From the NCBI GenBank assembly GCA_037968855.1, contig JBBKWH010000020.1, positions 1 to 40,443 of the forward strand: 40,443 nt of DNA. Reading direction: 5' to 3'. The notes below the pieces were generated by a model that was not told where the DNA came from, did no database searches, and saw only the letters and a list, made by a program, of their open reading frames with translations. This document shows, in pieces, positions 24,181-31,743 of the stretch (the first letter of the stretch is position 1; every line of letters starts with the position of its first letter). The position numbers and the translations under genes were made by a program. This DNA comes from JBBKWH01 sp037968855. Lineage in GTDB: Bacteria; Pseudomonadota; Gammaproteobacteria; Pseudomonadales; Moraxellaceae.

Positions 24181-24978
24181 GTGTTTACAGACTCCCATTG
24201 CCATCTCAATCGCTTAGATCTCAGCAAGCATGATCAATCCCTAGACCATGCCTTGGCTGCTGCACGCGCGGTCGGGGTGAGTCGTTTTTTGGCCGTGGCG
24301 GTCGATCTGGACGATTATCCTGTGTTGATGGACATTGCCCATCGGCATGCTGATGTTGGCATTAGTGTGGGTGTGCATCCCTGCGAAGATCCCGACATGA
24401 TGCTGCGTGCCAGCGTTGAGCACTTGTGTGCATTGGGCGCTGATCCAAAGGTCTGGGCCATTGGCGAGACCGGCTTGGATTATCACTACAGTGTCGAAAA
24501 CGCAGCCTTACAGCGTGACTGTATGGCACGGCATATCGAAGCAGGCAAACGCTTGGGCAAGCCAGTGATTGTGCATACCCGCGAAGCGCGAGCCGATACC
24601 ATCGCCATTTTGCGTGAGCAACAGGCCGAGCATGGCATTTTGCATTGTTTTACCGAAGATTGGGCTACGGCAAAAGCGGCGTTAGATTTGGGTTATTACA
24701 TTTCGTTCTCTGGCATTATTAGTTTTAAAAATGCAGCCGATCTGCGTGATGTAGCCAAACAAGTGCCGCTCAATCAATTGCTGATCGAAACCGATAGTCC
24801 TTATTTGGCCCCCATGCCGTATCGTGGCAAACCCAACGAGCCTGCCTATTTGCCCAACGTTGCGGTGGTGTTGGCGGACTTACACCAGATGTCGGTTGAG
24901 CAATTGGCCACAATCACCACAGACAATTTTGATCGTTTGCGGCAGGATGCCGCTCAATCTATCCAAGGGGTGACCTGA
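24181..24978 (+). CDS. tatD: TatD-family metal-dependent DNase
   Basis: A 265-residue TIM-barrel hydrolase. Metal ligands are visible in FTDSHCHLN (residues 2-10), GETGLDYH (catalytic Glu), VIVHTREA, LHCFTED and ETDSPYLAP. TatD proteins have 3'-5' exonuclease and AP-endonuclease activity; despite the name, they are not needed for Tat export. The start is a GTG at 24181, which gives the standard family N-terminus; an upstream start at 24145 adds 12 unrelated residues. This is the copy usually linked to holB and pilZ. The TetR gene starts one base after its stop. Confidence 0.92.
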   Translation: MFTDSHCHLNRLDLSKHDQSLDHALAAARAVGVSRFLAVAVDLDDYPVLMDIAHRHADVGISVGVHPCEDPDMMLRASVEHLCALGADPKVWAIGETGLDYHYSVENAALQRDCMARHIEAGKRLGKPVIVHTREARADTIAILREQQAEHGILHCFTEDWATAKAALDLGYYISFSGIISFKNAADLRDVAKQVPLNQLLIETDSPYLAPMPYRGKPNEPAYLPNVAVVLADLHQMSVEQLATITTDNFDRLRQDAAQSIQGVT

Positions 24979-24979
24979 T

Positions 24980-25594
24980 ATGGATCGGCAGGCACAGTTT
25001 CGTGCGCGGGAAGTATTGATTTTTGATGTGGCGGAGCGCTTGCTGTTAGAGAGCGGCGAAACAGGCATGACTTTAGATGCCTTGGCCCTTGAGTTAGATC
25101 TCGCCAAAGGCACGTTATATAAGCATTTTCAGAGTAAAGACGAGCTTTATTTGCATCTGATTATCCGTAATGAGCAAGCCTTGCTCAACATGATGGACAC
25201 ACAAGAGGATTTTCCGGCGCGTGTGGCCTTGCATATGTTGCACCACTTGCATTACTCCGAACGAACGGTGCTATTGCATCAAATCGAGGAGCGGTTGTCG
25301 GCAGGCAGTCATGGCTTGGGATCGTTGTTTGCCCAGTTGTATCAGATTCGCAAGCAGCGGTTGCGCCGGATTATTGCCTTGACCGCAGAGTATCTTAAAC
25401 AACAAGACAGCCAGATGCCCACACGGGATTATTTGGCCGCGATTTGGTCGATCACCCAAGGTGGTGCGGCGATTTTAAATTCGAGTTTTTATCAGCGTTA
25501 TTTGGGCGACCGCGACACCTTAAGAGTGGCGTTGATCGAACAAATTTTGGCCATGCCTCATCAGTATCAACCCCAGCCTATCGAGCCTGCATGA
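24980..25594 (+). CDS. TetR/AcrR-family transcriptional regulator
   Basis: A 204-residue regulator. The N-terminal DNA-binding domain (about residues 8-55) shows the TetR pattern ILIFDVAERLLLESGETGMTLDALALELDLAKGTLYKHFQSKDELY, with the recognition helix in LAKGTLYKHF. The C-terminal ligand domain (about 60-195) has no recognised subfamily. It is embedded in a tight plus-strand run: one base after tatD and overlapping gspH at ATGA, so it is cotranscribed with the type II secretion pseudopilins. Whether it controls them is not shown. Confidence 0.88.
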   Translation: MDRQAQFRAREVLIFDVAERLLLESGETGMTLDALALELDLAKGTLYKHFQSKDELYLHLIIRNEQALLNMMDTQEDFPARVALHMLHHLHYSERTVLLHQIEERLSAGSHGLGSLFAQLYQIRKQRLRRIIALTAEYLKQQDSQMPTRDYLAAIWSITQGGAAILNSSFYQRYLGDRDTLRVALIEQILAMPHQYQPQPIEPA

Positions 25595-26148
25595 TCAACG
25601 CCCAGCGCGGCTTTACGTTGATTGAACTGATGCTGGTGATTGTGATTATCAGCATCTTTGCCGCTATGGTGGGGTTGTCTGTGGGTGGCACCAGCGAGCG
25701 CCAACTGTTACAGCAACGCGAACGTCTGGCCGATAATTTGGCCTTGATTCGTTTGGAGTCTGCCGATCAAGGGCGGGTGCTGGCACTCAAGCCAATCCCA
25801 CAAACGGCGACGCAACCTGCCGGTTATGCGGTGGTTGGGCTAGACCTACAAGCCACCGAAAAAGCCCAGCGTTGGCCCTTGGCCGAAGACTTTAAATTAC
25901 AACCTTTGCCTGATCGGGTGCGGGTGGTGGTGACGAGCTTAGCGTCACCGTCTGTCCGTCAAGGTCGTAGTCAAGGCAATACAGTGTTTGATGAACAAGA
26001 TGCCCCACGTTTGATTTGGTTTGGTAATGGCGAAGTGACGCCTGCGCGTCTACAGATCATGCAGGATGATCAGCCGATAGGCGCTGCGATCTATGTGACT
26101 GCCACAGGTCTGGTGTCTGATGATGAGCATGGCGAGGACGCGCAATGA
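25591..26148 (+). CDS. gspH: Type II secretion minor pseudopilin GspH
   Basis: A 185-residue protein with a prepilin-type N-terminus: short leader MINAQRG, cleavage before FTLIELMLV with the conserved Glu5, then the hydrophobic helix VIVIISIFAAMVGLSV. The globular part contains the RLADNLALIRLESADQGR segment typical of GspH/XcpU. GspH is a minor component of the pseudopilus tip region. The ATG overlaps the TetR stop (ATGA), and the stop overlaps gspI in the same way. Length is a little above the usual 150-170 residues. Confidence 0.88.
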   Translation: MINAQRGFTLIELMLVIVIISIFAAMVGLSVGGTSERQLLQQRERLADNLALIRLESADQGRVLALKPIPQTATQPAGYAVVGLDLQATEKAQRWPLAEDFKLQPLPDRVRVVVTSLASPSVRQGRSQGNTVFDEQDAPRLIWFGNGEVTPARLQIMQDDQPIGAAIYVTATGLVSDDEHGEDAQ

Positions 26149-26573
26149 TGGCGCAATCTCGTCAACTTGGCTTTACATTGCTTGAGGTGATGGTGGCGCT
26201 GGCGATTTTTGCCGTGGCCGCCATTGCCTTGACCAAAGCCGGAATGAGCTTTACCCAAGGCGTGATGAGCTTGACCGACCGCAGCTTGGCACATGTGGTG
26301 GCGATGAACGAGGCGGCCTCGTTGCGGATCAATCAAAGTTGGCCTGAAGGCAGCGGCGAGCAAATTGTCGAGTCGCAAGGTCGACAGTGGCGTGTGCGTC
26401 ATCAGGTCTATCCCACGCCAAGCGATGACGTGCGACGGGTCGAGTTGCGAGTGTTTGAGTACCTGCCAAATGAGAGCAACGCGCCAGCCGCCGAAATCGA
26501 ATCGACTGAGCCATCGCTGAGTTCTTTGGTGGTGTTTTTGCGCCGTGAAACCAACAGCGAGTCGAATGAATAA
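26145..26573 (+). CDS. gspI: Type II secretion minor pseudopilin GspI
   Basis: A 142-residue pseudopilin. The leader MMAQSRQLG is followed by FTLLEVMVALAIFAVAAIALTKA, the GspI signature with Glu5 and an N-terminal Leu-Glu-Val. The globular domain includes AHVVAMNEAASLRINQSWPEG, corresponding to the conserved A/N-rich helix. GspI nucleates the GspIJK tip complex. It overlaps gspH by four bases and gspJ by one base (TAATG). Confidence 0.92.
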   Translation: MMAQSRQLGFTLLEVMVALAIFAVAAIALTKAGMSFTQGVMSLTDRSLAHVVAMNEAASLRINQSWPEGSGEQIVESQGRQWRVRHQVYPTPSDDVRRVELRVFEYLPNESNAPAAEIESTEPSLSSLVVFLRRETNSESNE

Positions 26574-27340
26574 TGAAGTGGTCGATCAGAGAATTTTCGG
26601 CCATATCGCGTGCCAGACGTGGCTTTACGCTCATTGAGCTTGTGGTCGCCATGGCGATTTTTGCCATGCTGGCGGCGGCAGGCTGGAAAGTGTTTGATGG
26701 CCTGATGAAAACCCGTGAACGCGCCACCTTGCAGGCCGAGCGTTTGTCTAATTGGCAAATGACCTACGGGCAAATGCTCCGTGATATGAGTCAGGTCACA
26801 GCCCGCCCGATTCAGACCGCACAAGGGCCACAAGCGGCATTGCTCAGTGATGGTCAAACGCTAAGCTTTACTCGTACGGGTCGGATTGATCCACGCATCG
26901 GCCAGTTAGACGGCCTTGAGCGGGTGCGCTACGAAATCCAAAATAATGAACTGGTGCGACTGTCGTTAAGCCAGCCGGATCAATGGGGCGTCACGCCACC
27001 GATGCGCCAAGTGATGCTCAAAGACGTCACCGATTGGCAAGTCGAAGCCTTAAATCCTGACAGTAGCCCCATTTGGCCCAGTTTAGAGCTGACACAAAAT
27101 ACCCCAACAACCGATGGCACTGCGGTGGCTGAAGGCGAAACCCGTTTGCCGCGTGGCATACAGCTTAGCTTTAAACAAGCTGGCGATGCGATGCAGTGGC
27201 GCTTTGATTTACCGCGCAATCTGCCCAAAATCGACGCGCCCAAAGCTGAAAGTAATCCGAACAACAATAATAATGGCAGCAATACTGGTAATAACACTGG
27301 CAACAACGATAACGGCAATGGAGACAGCAATGTCAACTAG
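26573..27340 (+). CDS. gspJ: Type II secretion minor pseudopilin GspJ, with an Asn/Gly-rich tail
   Basis: A 255-residue pseudopilin. The leader MKWSIREFSAISRARRG precedes FTLIELVVAMAIFAMLAAAGW. Family features are RERATLQAERLSNWQMTYGQMLRDMSQ, ARPIQ and LERVRYEIQNNELVR. GspJ forms the tip complex with GspI and GspK. The last 30 or so residues (from about 27250) are almost only Asn, Gly, Asp, Thr and Ser, a low-complexity tail that I do not know from GspJ, and its coding DNA contains the gspK start (overlap 11 bases). Length without the tail is typical. Confidence 0.9.
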   Translation: MKWSIREFSAISRARRGFTLIELVVAMAIFAMLAAAGWKVFDGLMKTRERATLQAERLSNWQMTYGQMLRDMSQVTARPIQTAQGPQAALLSDGQTLSFTRTGRIDPRIGQLDGLERVRYEIQNNELVRLSLSQPDQWGVTPPMRQVMLKDVTDWQVEALNPDSSPIWPSLELTQNTPTTDGTAVAEGETRLPRGIQLSFKQAGDAMQWRFDLPRNLPKIDAPKAESNPNNNNNGSNTGNNTGNNDNGNGDSNVN

Positions 27341-28337
27341 CCGTATGGTGCGACCATCTAGACATACTGCACAGCAAGGCGTGGCGTTGTTGACCATCTT
27401 ACTGATGGTGGCAATGGCAACCATTTTGGCCGCCGGATTGATGGCGCGGCAGCAGCGTTTTGTCCGCGAGACCAGTGTGTTGTTACGCCAAGACCAAGCC
27501 ATGCAATATGCCTTGGCCGGAGAGTCGTTTTTGATTGAGTTATTGGCGGCGGATCAACGCACCAGCGCCAAGCATGACAGCTTAGACGAAGTGTGGGCGC
27601 AGCCAACGCCGCCATATCCAGTTGAAGATGGCGTGGTGACAGGGCAATTGTTTGATCAATCGGGCCGCTTTAACTTAAATAATTTGTATCACGATGGCAG
27701 AGCTGATCCGGTTGCCAATGCACTGTTTGGCCGTCTGTTGGTACGGGCAGGGCTAAGTGCCGATTTGGCCGATGCGGTGATGGATTGGCAAGACCCTGAT
27801 GACACTGCCACAGGGGCATCGGGTGCCGAAAGCAGTTTTTATTTGGGCCAGCAGCCGTCTTATCGGGCTGCCAATCGACCATTTGATGATGTGAGCGAGT
27901 TGCAACAGGTACGCGGGTTTGAAGATCCAGCGGTGTTTGCCAAAATCTCGCCGTATGTGATGGCTGTGCCTAGCTTTGCCCCGATCAATATCAACACGGC
28001 GCAAGGCATGTTGTTGGCAGCATTGGACGAGACCATTGATTTGGATGCCGCCAACAAATGGGCAACCGAACGTGATGACACCAAGCAACCTTTAGACGAG
28101 CCAGCCGCGCTATGGAATGCCAGTGCTTTTAACACGGTGACAACCGAAAAGCGCAGCGCAGTATCGCCGTTTTTGTCGGTGAGCAGTCAGTTTTATCGTG
28201 CCGAAGTGCAGGTGAGTTTGTCTAATCGTATGCGCTATCTGAGCAGTCAGTTGTATCGCAAAGATAGCGCGGTGTATTGTTATCGCCGGTCTTTAGCACC
28301 TATTCCTAGTAAAGCGCCGGAGCCGGAGAAGCTTTGA
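27330..28337 (+). CDS. gspK: Type II secretion minor pseudopilin GspK
   Basis: A 335-residue large pseudopilin that caps the pseudopilus. The leader ends before GVALLTILLMVAMATILAAGLM; as in other GspK proteins the residue at position 5 of the mature helix is not Glu. The large domain contains FDQSGRFNLNNL, the metal-linked AVMDWQDPDD and FDDVSELQQVRGF, and INTAQGMLLAAL. The start at 27330 is chosen over a longer frame because it gives a short prepilin leader. Last gene of the tatD-tetR-gspHIJK run; no terminator is evident in the 130 bases before the convergent TPR gene. Confidence 0.92.
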   Translation: MSTSRMVRPSRHTAQQGVALLTILLMVAMATILAAGLMARQQRFVRETSVLLRQDQAMQYALAGESFLIELLAADQRTSAKHDSLDEVWAQPTPPYPVEDGVVTGQLFDQSGRFNLNNLYHDGRADPVANALFGRLLVRAGLSADLADAVMDWQDPDDTATGASGAESSFYLGQQPSYRAANRPFDDVSELQQVRGFEDPAVFAKISPYVMAVPSFAPININTAQGMLLAALDETIDLDAANKWATERDDTKQPLDEPAALWNASAFNTVTTEKRSAVSPFLSVSSQFYRAEVQVSLSNRMRYLSSQLYRKDSAVYCYRRSLAPIPSKAPEPEKL

Positions 28338-28467
28338 GTTGAGGTGGGGTTTGATCTGTTGATCGATGCCAAGTGCTGTATAGCGGTGTGCAGTTTGGGC
28401 CTGTCGCGCTGGCTTAAGCAAAACGCCATTCGCAACAAGCTGTGATGGTCATTGTAGGCAATCTGCC

Positions 28468-29544
28468 TTAACGATTGATCGCACGAATGCTTGCCGCCCG
28501 TTGCTCCAATGCCTCGGCCTCTACAGTGCGCTGGGTCGCTCGATACAATCCTGCTAGATTCTCAAGGCTGGTGGCCACATTGAGGTGATCATGCCCAAGC
28601 GCTGTTTCAAAAATTGCGAGTGAGCGTTTATAGAGTGGTTCAGCCTTGGCGTAGTTGCCTTGGTGTTGATAGAGTCCCGCCAGATTGTTTAGGCTGATGG
28701 CTACGTCGGGATGGTCGTGTCTGAACGCTTTTTCTTTAATTGCTAGTGCGCTCTGGTAGAGCGGCTCAGCTTTGGCGTAGTTGCCTTGGCCATAATAGAG
28801 CAATGCCAAATTATTGAGACTAGTGGCTATATCTGGATGGTCGTGGCCAAGCACCTTTTCCATAATCATCAGTGAGCGCTCATAAAGCGGCTCAGCTTTG
28901 GCATAGTTGCCTTTGGCTCTATAAAGTTCGGCTAGATTATTTAGACTAATGGCTACATCTGGATGGTTGGATCCTAGTGTTTTTCCTTTGATTGCCAGTG
29001 CACGTTGGTAGAGCGCCTCAGCTTTGGCATAGTTGCCTTTGGCTTCATAAAATTTGGCTAGATTATTTAGACTAATGGCTACATCTGGATGGTTGGACCC
29101 TAGTGTTTTTCCTTTGATTGCCAGCGAGCGCTGGTAGAACGGCTCAGCTTTGGCATAGTTGCCTTGGCTGTAATAGAGTCCCGCCAGATTATTTAGGCCG
29201 ATAGCCACATTGGGATGATCTGGGCCAAGCGCTTTTGCCCAGATTGCTAGCGAGCGCTGGTAGAGTGGTTCAGCCTTGGCATAGTCGGCTTGGTCTTGAT
29301 AGATTCTCGCCAGATTGTTTAGGCTGTTGGCCACAGCAGGATGATCCGGACCTACATTCGCTTCGGCTAACTCTAAGGCATGTTGAGCGACGATAATGGC
29401 TTGCTTGTAGTTGCCTGCTTGATGCAGATCCTGTGCTTGTTGATTGAGCTTTTTCCATTGAGTGGCGGCACCTTCGGCATACACCACAGAGGATTGTAGG
29501 CATAACCCCAACAGCGCCAAGGCAAAAAACCGACGATATGTCAT
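28468..29544 (-). CDS. Exported kinesin light chain-type TPR protein
   Basis: A 358-residue protein with a signal peptide (about residues 1-23, ending VVYAEG) and then seven 42-residue TPR units of the kinesin light chain/TPR_12 kind, each with LGxxHPDVAxSLNNLAxLYxxxGNYAKAEPLYxRSLAI. The protein is likely a periplasmic scaffold; partners are unknown. The repeats are very similar to each other at DNA level, including two neighbouring copies that differ at only a few bases, which indicates recent tandem duplication. The gene is convergent to gspK and divergent from the QueD-like gene. Confidence 0.82.
   Translation of the reverse strand: MTYRRFFALALLGLCLQSSVVYAEGAATQWKKLNQQAQDLHQAGNYKQAIIVAQHALELAEANVGPDHPAVANSLNNLARIYQDQADYAKAEPLYQRSLAIWAKALGPDHPNVAIGLNNLAGLYYSQGNYAKAEPFYQRSLAIKGKTLGSNHPDVAISLNNLAKFYEAKGNYAKAEALYQRALAIKGKTLGSNHPDVAISLNNLAELYRAKGNYAKAEPLYERSLMIMEKVLGHDHPDIATSLNNLALLYYGQGNYAKAEPLYQSALAIKEKAFRHDHPDVAISLNNLAGLYQHQGNYAKAEPLYKRSLAIFETALGHDHLNVATSLENLAGLYRATQRTVEAEALEQRAASIRAINR
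28540..29330 (-). repeat. 126-bp tandem repeats in the TPR gene
   Basis: About six units with a 126-bp period encode 42-residue TPR repeats. The closest copies start around 28951 and 29077 (period exactly 126) and are almost identical, down to a GGATCC/GGACCC difference. In-frame expansion or contraction by recombination is expected. Confidence 0.75.
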
Positions 29545-29714
29545 TAAAATTCCTTTAAAAACATGATAAATAAAATAGGATTACTGCGCTCGTTGGTCTT
29601 AGATCAGTGCCAATAACGTCAAGTAAACACCCAAACACCTCACTCGGCAATCCAATCGATAGGGCAATCAACAAGCCCATAGATGTCTGGCTGCATCTGA
29701 TCACCCTTTGCCCG

Positions 29715-29720
29715 TATAAT
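29715..29720 (+). promoter_or_regulatory. Possible -10 box of the QueD-like gene
   Basis: A perfect TATAAT lies 36 bases ahead of the start codon in the 211-base divergent region. No good -35 hexamer is found at 17 bases (TGCATC at 29692-29697), so the call rests on the -10 alone. Confidence 0.4.
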
Positions 29721-29755
29721 GGGCCAGCCCTTTTGCCACCCTCCGGCTGACTGTC

Positions 29756-30352
29756 ATGTTGATCCGCAAGCTGTTTAAGTTCGAAAACGCGCATATCGTG
29801 CGTAACTGCACCTCTGATCGGTGTCGCCGTTCGATTCACGGCCATAGCTATCAAGTCGAATTGATCCTAGAAGCCAACCGTTTGGATCAAGGCCAAATGG
29901 TGTATGACTTTGGCCTACTCAAAGGCAATATCCGCGATTTGATCGACAGCTTTGACCATGCCATCTGCTTTTGGGATCGTGACGACGCCGACTATATCAA
30001 AGCCTGTCAGACCTTTAGCGCACGTTGGATAAGCTTGCCCGTCTCGCCATCTGCCGAACAGTTCTCGCGGGTATTTTTCTTTTTGGCCGATCAAATTTTG
30101 CAGCAGACCGTCACGCAAAACGGCGAGGGCGATGTGCAAGTGCAGTCGGTGATTGTGCATGAGACCGCAACTGGTTATGCCCAGTGCTTTCGCCATGATG
30201 TCGAAAACGAACAAATGGGCCGTTTGCAGTTGGCCGATTTTGCCTTCTCCGAGCAAGTGCAAGCCGAATGGCACGACCCGCAGTTGTGGCAAAAGTTGCT
30301 CGATCACACAGGTTTTCATAACCCGCTGGTTGAGTTGCAAGTCCCTGTTTAA
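29756..30352 (+). CDS. 6-pyruvoyl-tetrahydropterin synthase / QueD-like protein
   Basis: A 198-residue member of the PTPS/QueD T-fold family. Zinc ligands are the His in FENAHIVRNC and the two His in SIHGHSYQVEL; the Cys of NCTSDRC is at the place of the catalytic Cys; MVYDFGLLKGNIRDLIDSFDHA carries the conserved Asp-Phe and Asp-His pairs. Standard QueD makes 6-carboxytetrahydropterin for queuosine. This protein is much longer (about 120-140 residues is usual) with an extra C-terminal part from about residue 145, so the exact substrate is uncertain. No queC or queE is nearby. Confidence 0.82.
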   Translation: MLIRKLFKFENAHIVRNCTSDRCRRSIHGHSYQVELILEANRLDQGQMVYDFGLLKGNIRDLIDSFDHAICFWDRDDADYIKACQTFSARWISLPVSPSAEQFSRVFFFLADQILQQTVTQNGEGDVQVQSVIVHETATGYAQCFRHDVENEQMGRLQLADFAFSEQVQAEWHDPQLWQKLLDHTGFHNPLVELQVPV

Positions 30353-30423
30353 TCAATGTCGCACGCGATCAGGCGTGTGGATGACCAAGCGCATGATTGA
30401 TACATGGCTGATCGAATGGTCTG

Positions 30424-30432
30424 TGCTAGGAT
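30424..30432 (+). promoter_or_regulatory. Possible extended -10 promoter of ftsY
   Basis: TGCTAGGAT (30424-30432) has the TGn extension plus a TAnnAT-type -10, 40 bases before the ftsY ATG. There is no good -35, which an extended -10 can do without. Confidence 0.4.
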
Positions 30433-30472
30433 AGCGGCCTTGTAAAATTGTAGCGTTTTGGGGCGTTTTGAT

Positions 30473-31669
30473 ATGGTCAATGACACAACCGAGAACCTGT
30501 TTTGGGTCGATCCAACCGTTGGTGAGGATGATGTCACCTTGCCGAGTTTGCCGACGGTCAATGTGCCGATTATCGAAACGCCGCGTGTGCTGGAACAATT
30601 TGCCCAATCAGCGCCGCCAATCGCGTCAGCCCCGCCGATTGCACCCGTAGTACCCGCTGCATCAGTCGCTGCTGCACCCATCGCCGAAGCTAAAATCGAA
30701 GCCAGCACACCTGTTGAACAACCTAGCGACACCACCGAAAGCGGTAGCTGGTTTAATCGGATGAAAAGCGGCCTGACCAAGAGCAGCAAAAATTTGGCCG
30801 ATGGTATGGTCAATATCTTGATCGGCGGCAAAGAGATCGACGACGAATTATTAGAAGAAGTCGAAACCCAATTGCTAGTGGCCGATATTGGCGTTGATGC
30901 GACCAAAACCATTATTCAAAATTTGACCGAACGAACCGCGCGCCGCGAGTTGATTTACTCCAATGCGCTGTACAAAGCCTTACAAGAAGAATTGGTTGCC
31001 TTGCTTGCGCCACGGGTCAAAGCCCTGCACATTGATCCAAACAAAAAACCGTATGTGATCTTGATGGTTGGCGTGAATGGCGTGGGCAAAACCACCACCA
31101 TTGGTAAGCTGGCCAAGCGTCTACAAGGCGAAGGCAAAAAAGTCATGCTCGCGGCAGGCGATACCTTCCGTGCCGCAGCAACCGAGCAACTGCAAGTCTG
31201 GGGTGAGCGCAACAATATTGCGGTGGTCGCGCAGGGCAATGGGGCAGACAGTGCCTCGGTGATTTTTGATGCCTTTGAAAGTGCGCGTGCGCGTGGCGTT
31301 GATGTGTTGATCGCTGATACCGCAGGTCGTTTGCACACCAAAAGCAACCTGATGGAAGAACTGAAAAAAGTAAAACGAGTGATGCAAAAAATCGACGCCA
31401 CCGCGCCACACGAAATCATGCTGGTGGTGGATGCCGGTACGGGTCAAAACGCCATTACCCAAGTGGTCGAGTTTGATGCCGCAGTCGGTCTAACGGGTTT
31501 GACCATTACCAAACTAGACGGCACGGCCAAAGGCGGCGTGTTGTTTAACATTGCTAGCCGTAGCCATGTGCCGATTCGCTTTATTGGCGTGGGTGAAAAA
31601 ATCGACGATTTACGTCCGTTCTCGGCCAAATCTTTTGTCGCGGCGTTGTTTGATACTAATCGTGACTAA
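30473..31669 (+). CDS. ftsY: Signal recognition particle receptor FtsY
   Basis: A 398-residue SRP receptor GTPase. An acidic and Pro/Ala-rich N-terminal A domain (about residues 1-95) is followed by the four-helix N domain (SGSWFNRMKSGLTKSSKNL) and the G domain with GVNGVGKTTTIGKLA (G1), AAGDTFRAAATEQLQVW (insertion box region), DTAGRLHTK (G3) and TKLDGTAKGG (G4). It docks ribosome-nascent chain-SRP complexes at the membrane translocon. The ATG at 30473 is preferred to a TTG 15 bases upstream. A terminator follows 21 bases after the stop. ftsE/ftsX do not follow. Confidence 0.96.
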   Translation: MVNDTTENLFWVDPTVGEDDVTLPSLPTVNVPIIETPRVLEQFAQSAPPIASAPPIAPVVPAASVAAAPIAEAKIEASTPVEQPSDTTESGSWFNRMKSGLTKSSKNLADGMVNILIGGKEIDDELLEEVETQLLVADIGVDATKTIIQNLTERTARRELIYSNALYKALQEELVALLAPRVKALHIDPNKKPYVILMVGVNGVGKTTTIGKLAKRLQGEGKKVMLAAGDTFRAAATEQLQVWGERNNIAVVAQGNGADSASVIFDAFESARARGVDVLIADTAGRLHTKSNLMEELKKVKRVMQKIDATAPHEIMLVVDAGTGQNAITQVVEFDAAVGLTGLTITKLDGTAKGGVLFNIASRSHVPIRFIGVGEKIDDLRPFSAKSFVAALFDTNRD

Positions 31670-31690
31670 GGGTGAAATGCTGATATAAAT

Positions 31691-31720
31691 AAAAAAGCCC
31701 GCACGATTGCGGGCTTTTTT
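31691..31720. terminator. Bidirectional terminator after ftsY
   Basis: AAAAAAGCCCGC (31691-31702) pairs with GCGGGCTTTTTT (31709-31720) around a 6-nt loop. It serves ftsY from the left and probably also the convergent glutamate-synthase-like gene from the right. Confidence 0.9.
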
Positions 31721-31743
31721 GTCATTTTTTATCGATAAATAGC

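Noticed and set aside
28338..28467. Terminator between gspK and the TPR gene
   Set aside because: I found no stem followed by a T run in these 130 bases.
28540..29330. Regular 126-bp repeats considered as a CRISPR-like array
   Set aside because: They are coding TPR units in one frame, without short repeats and unique spacers.
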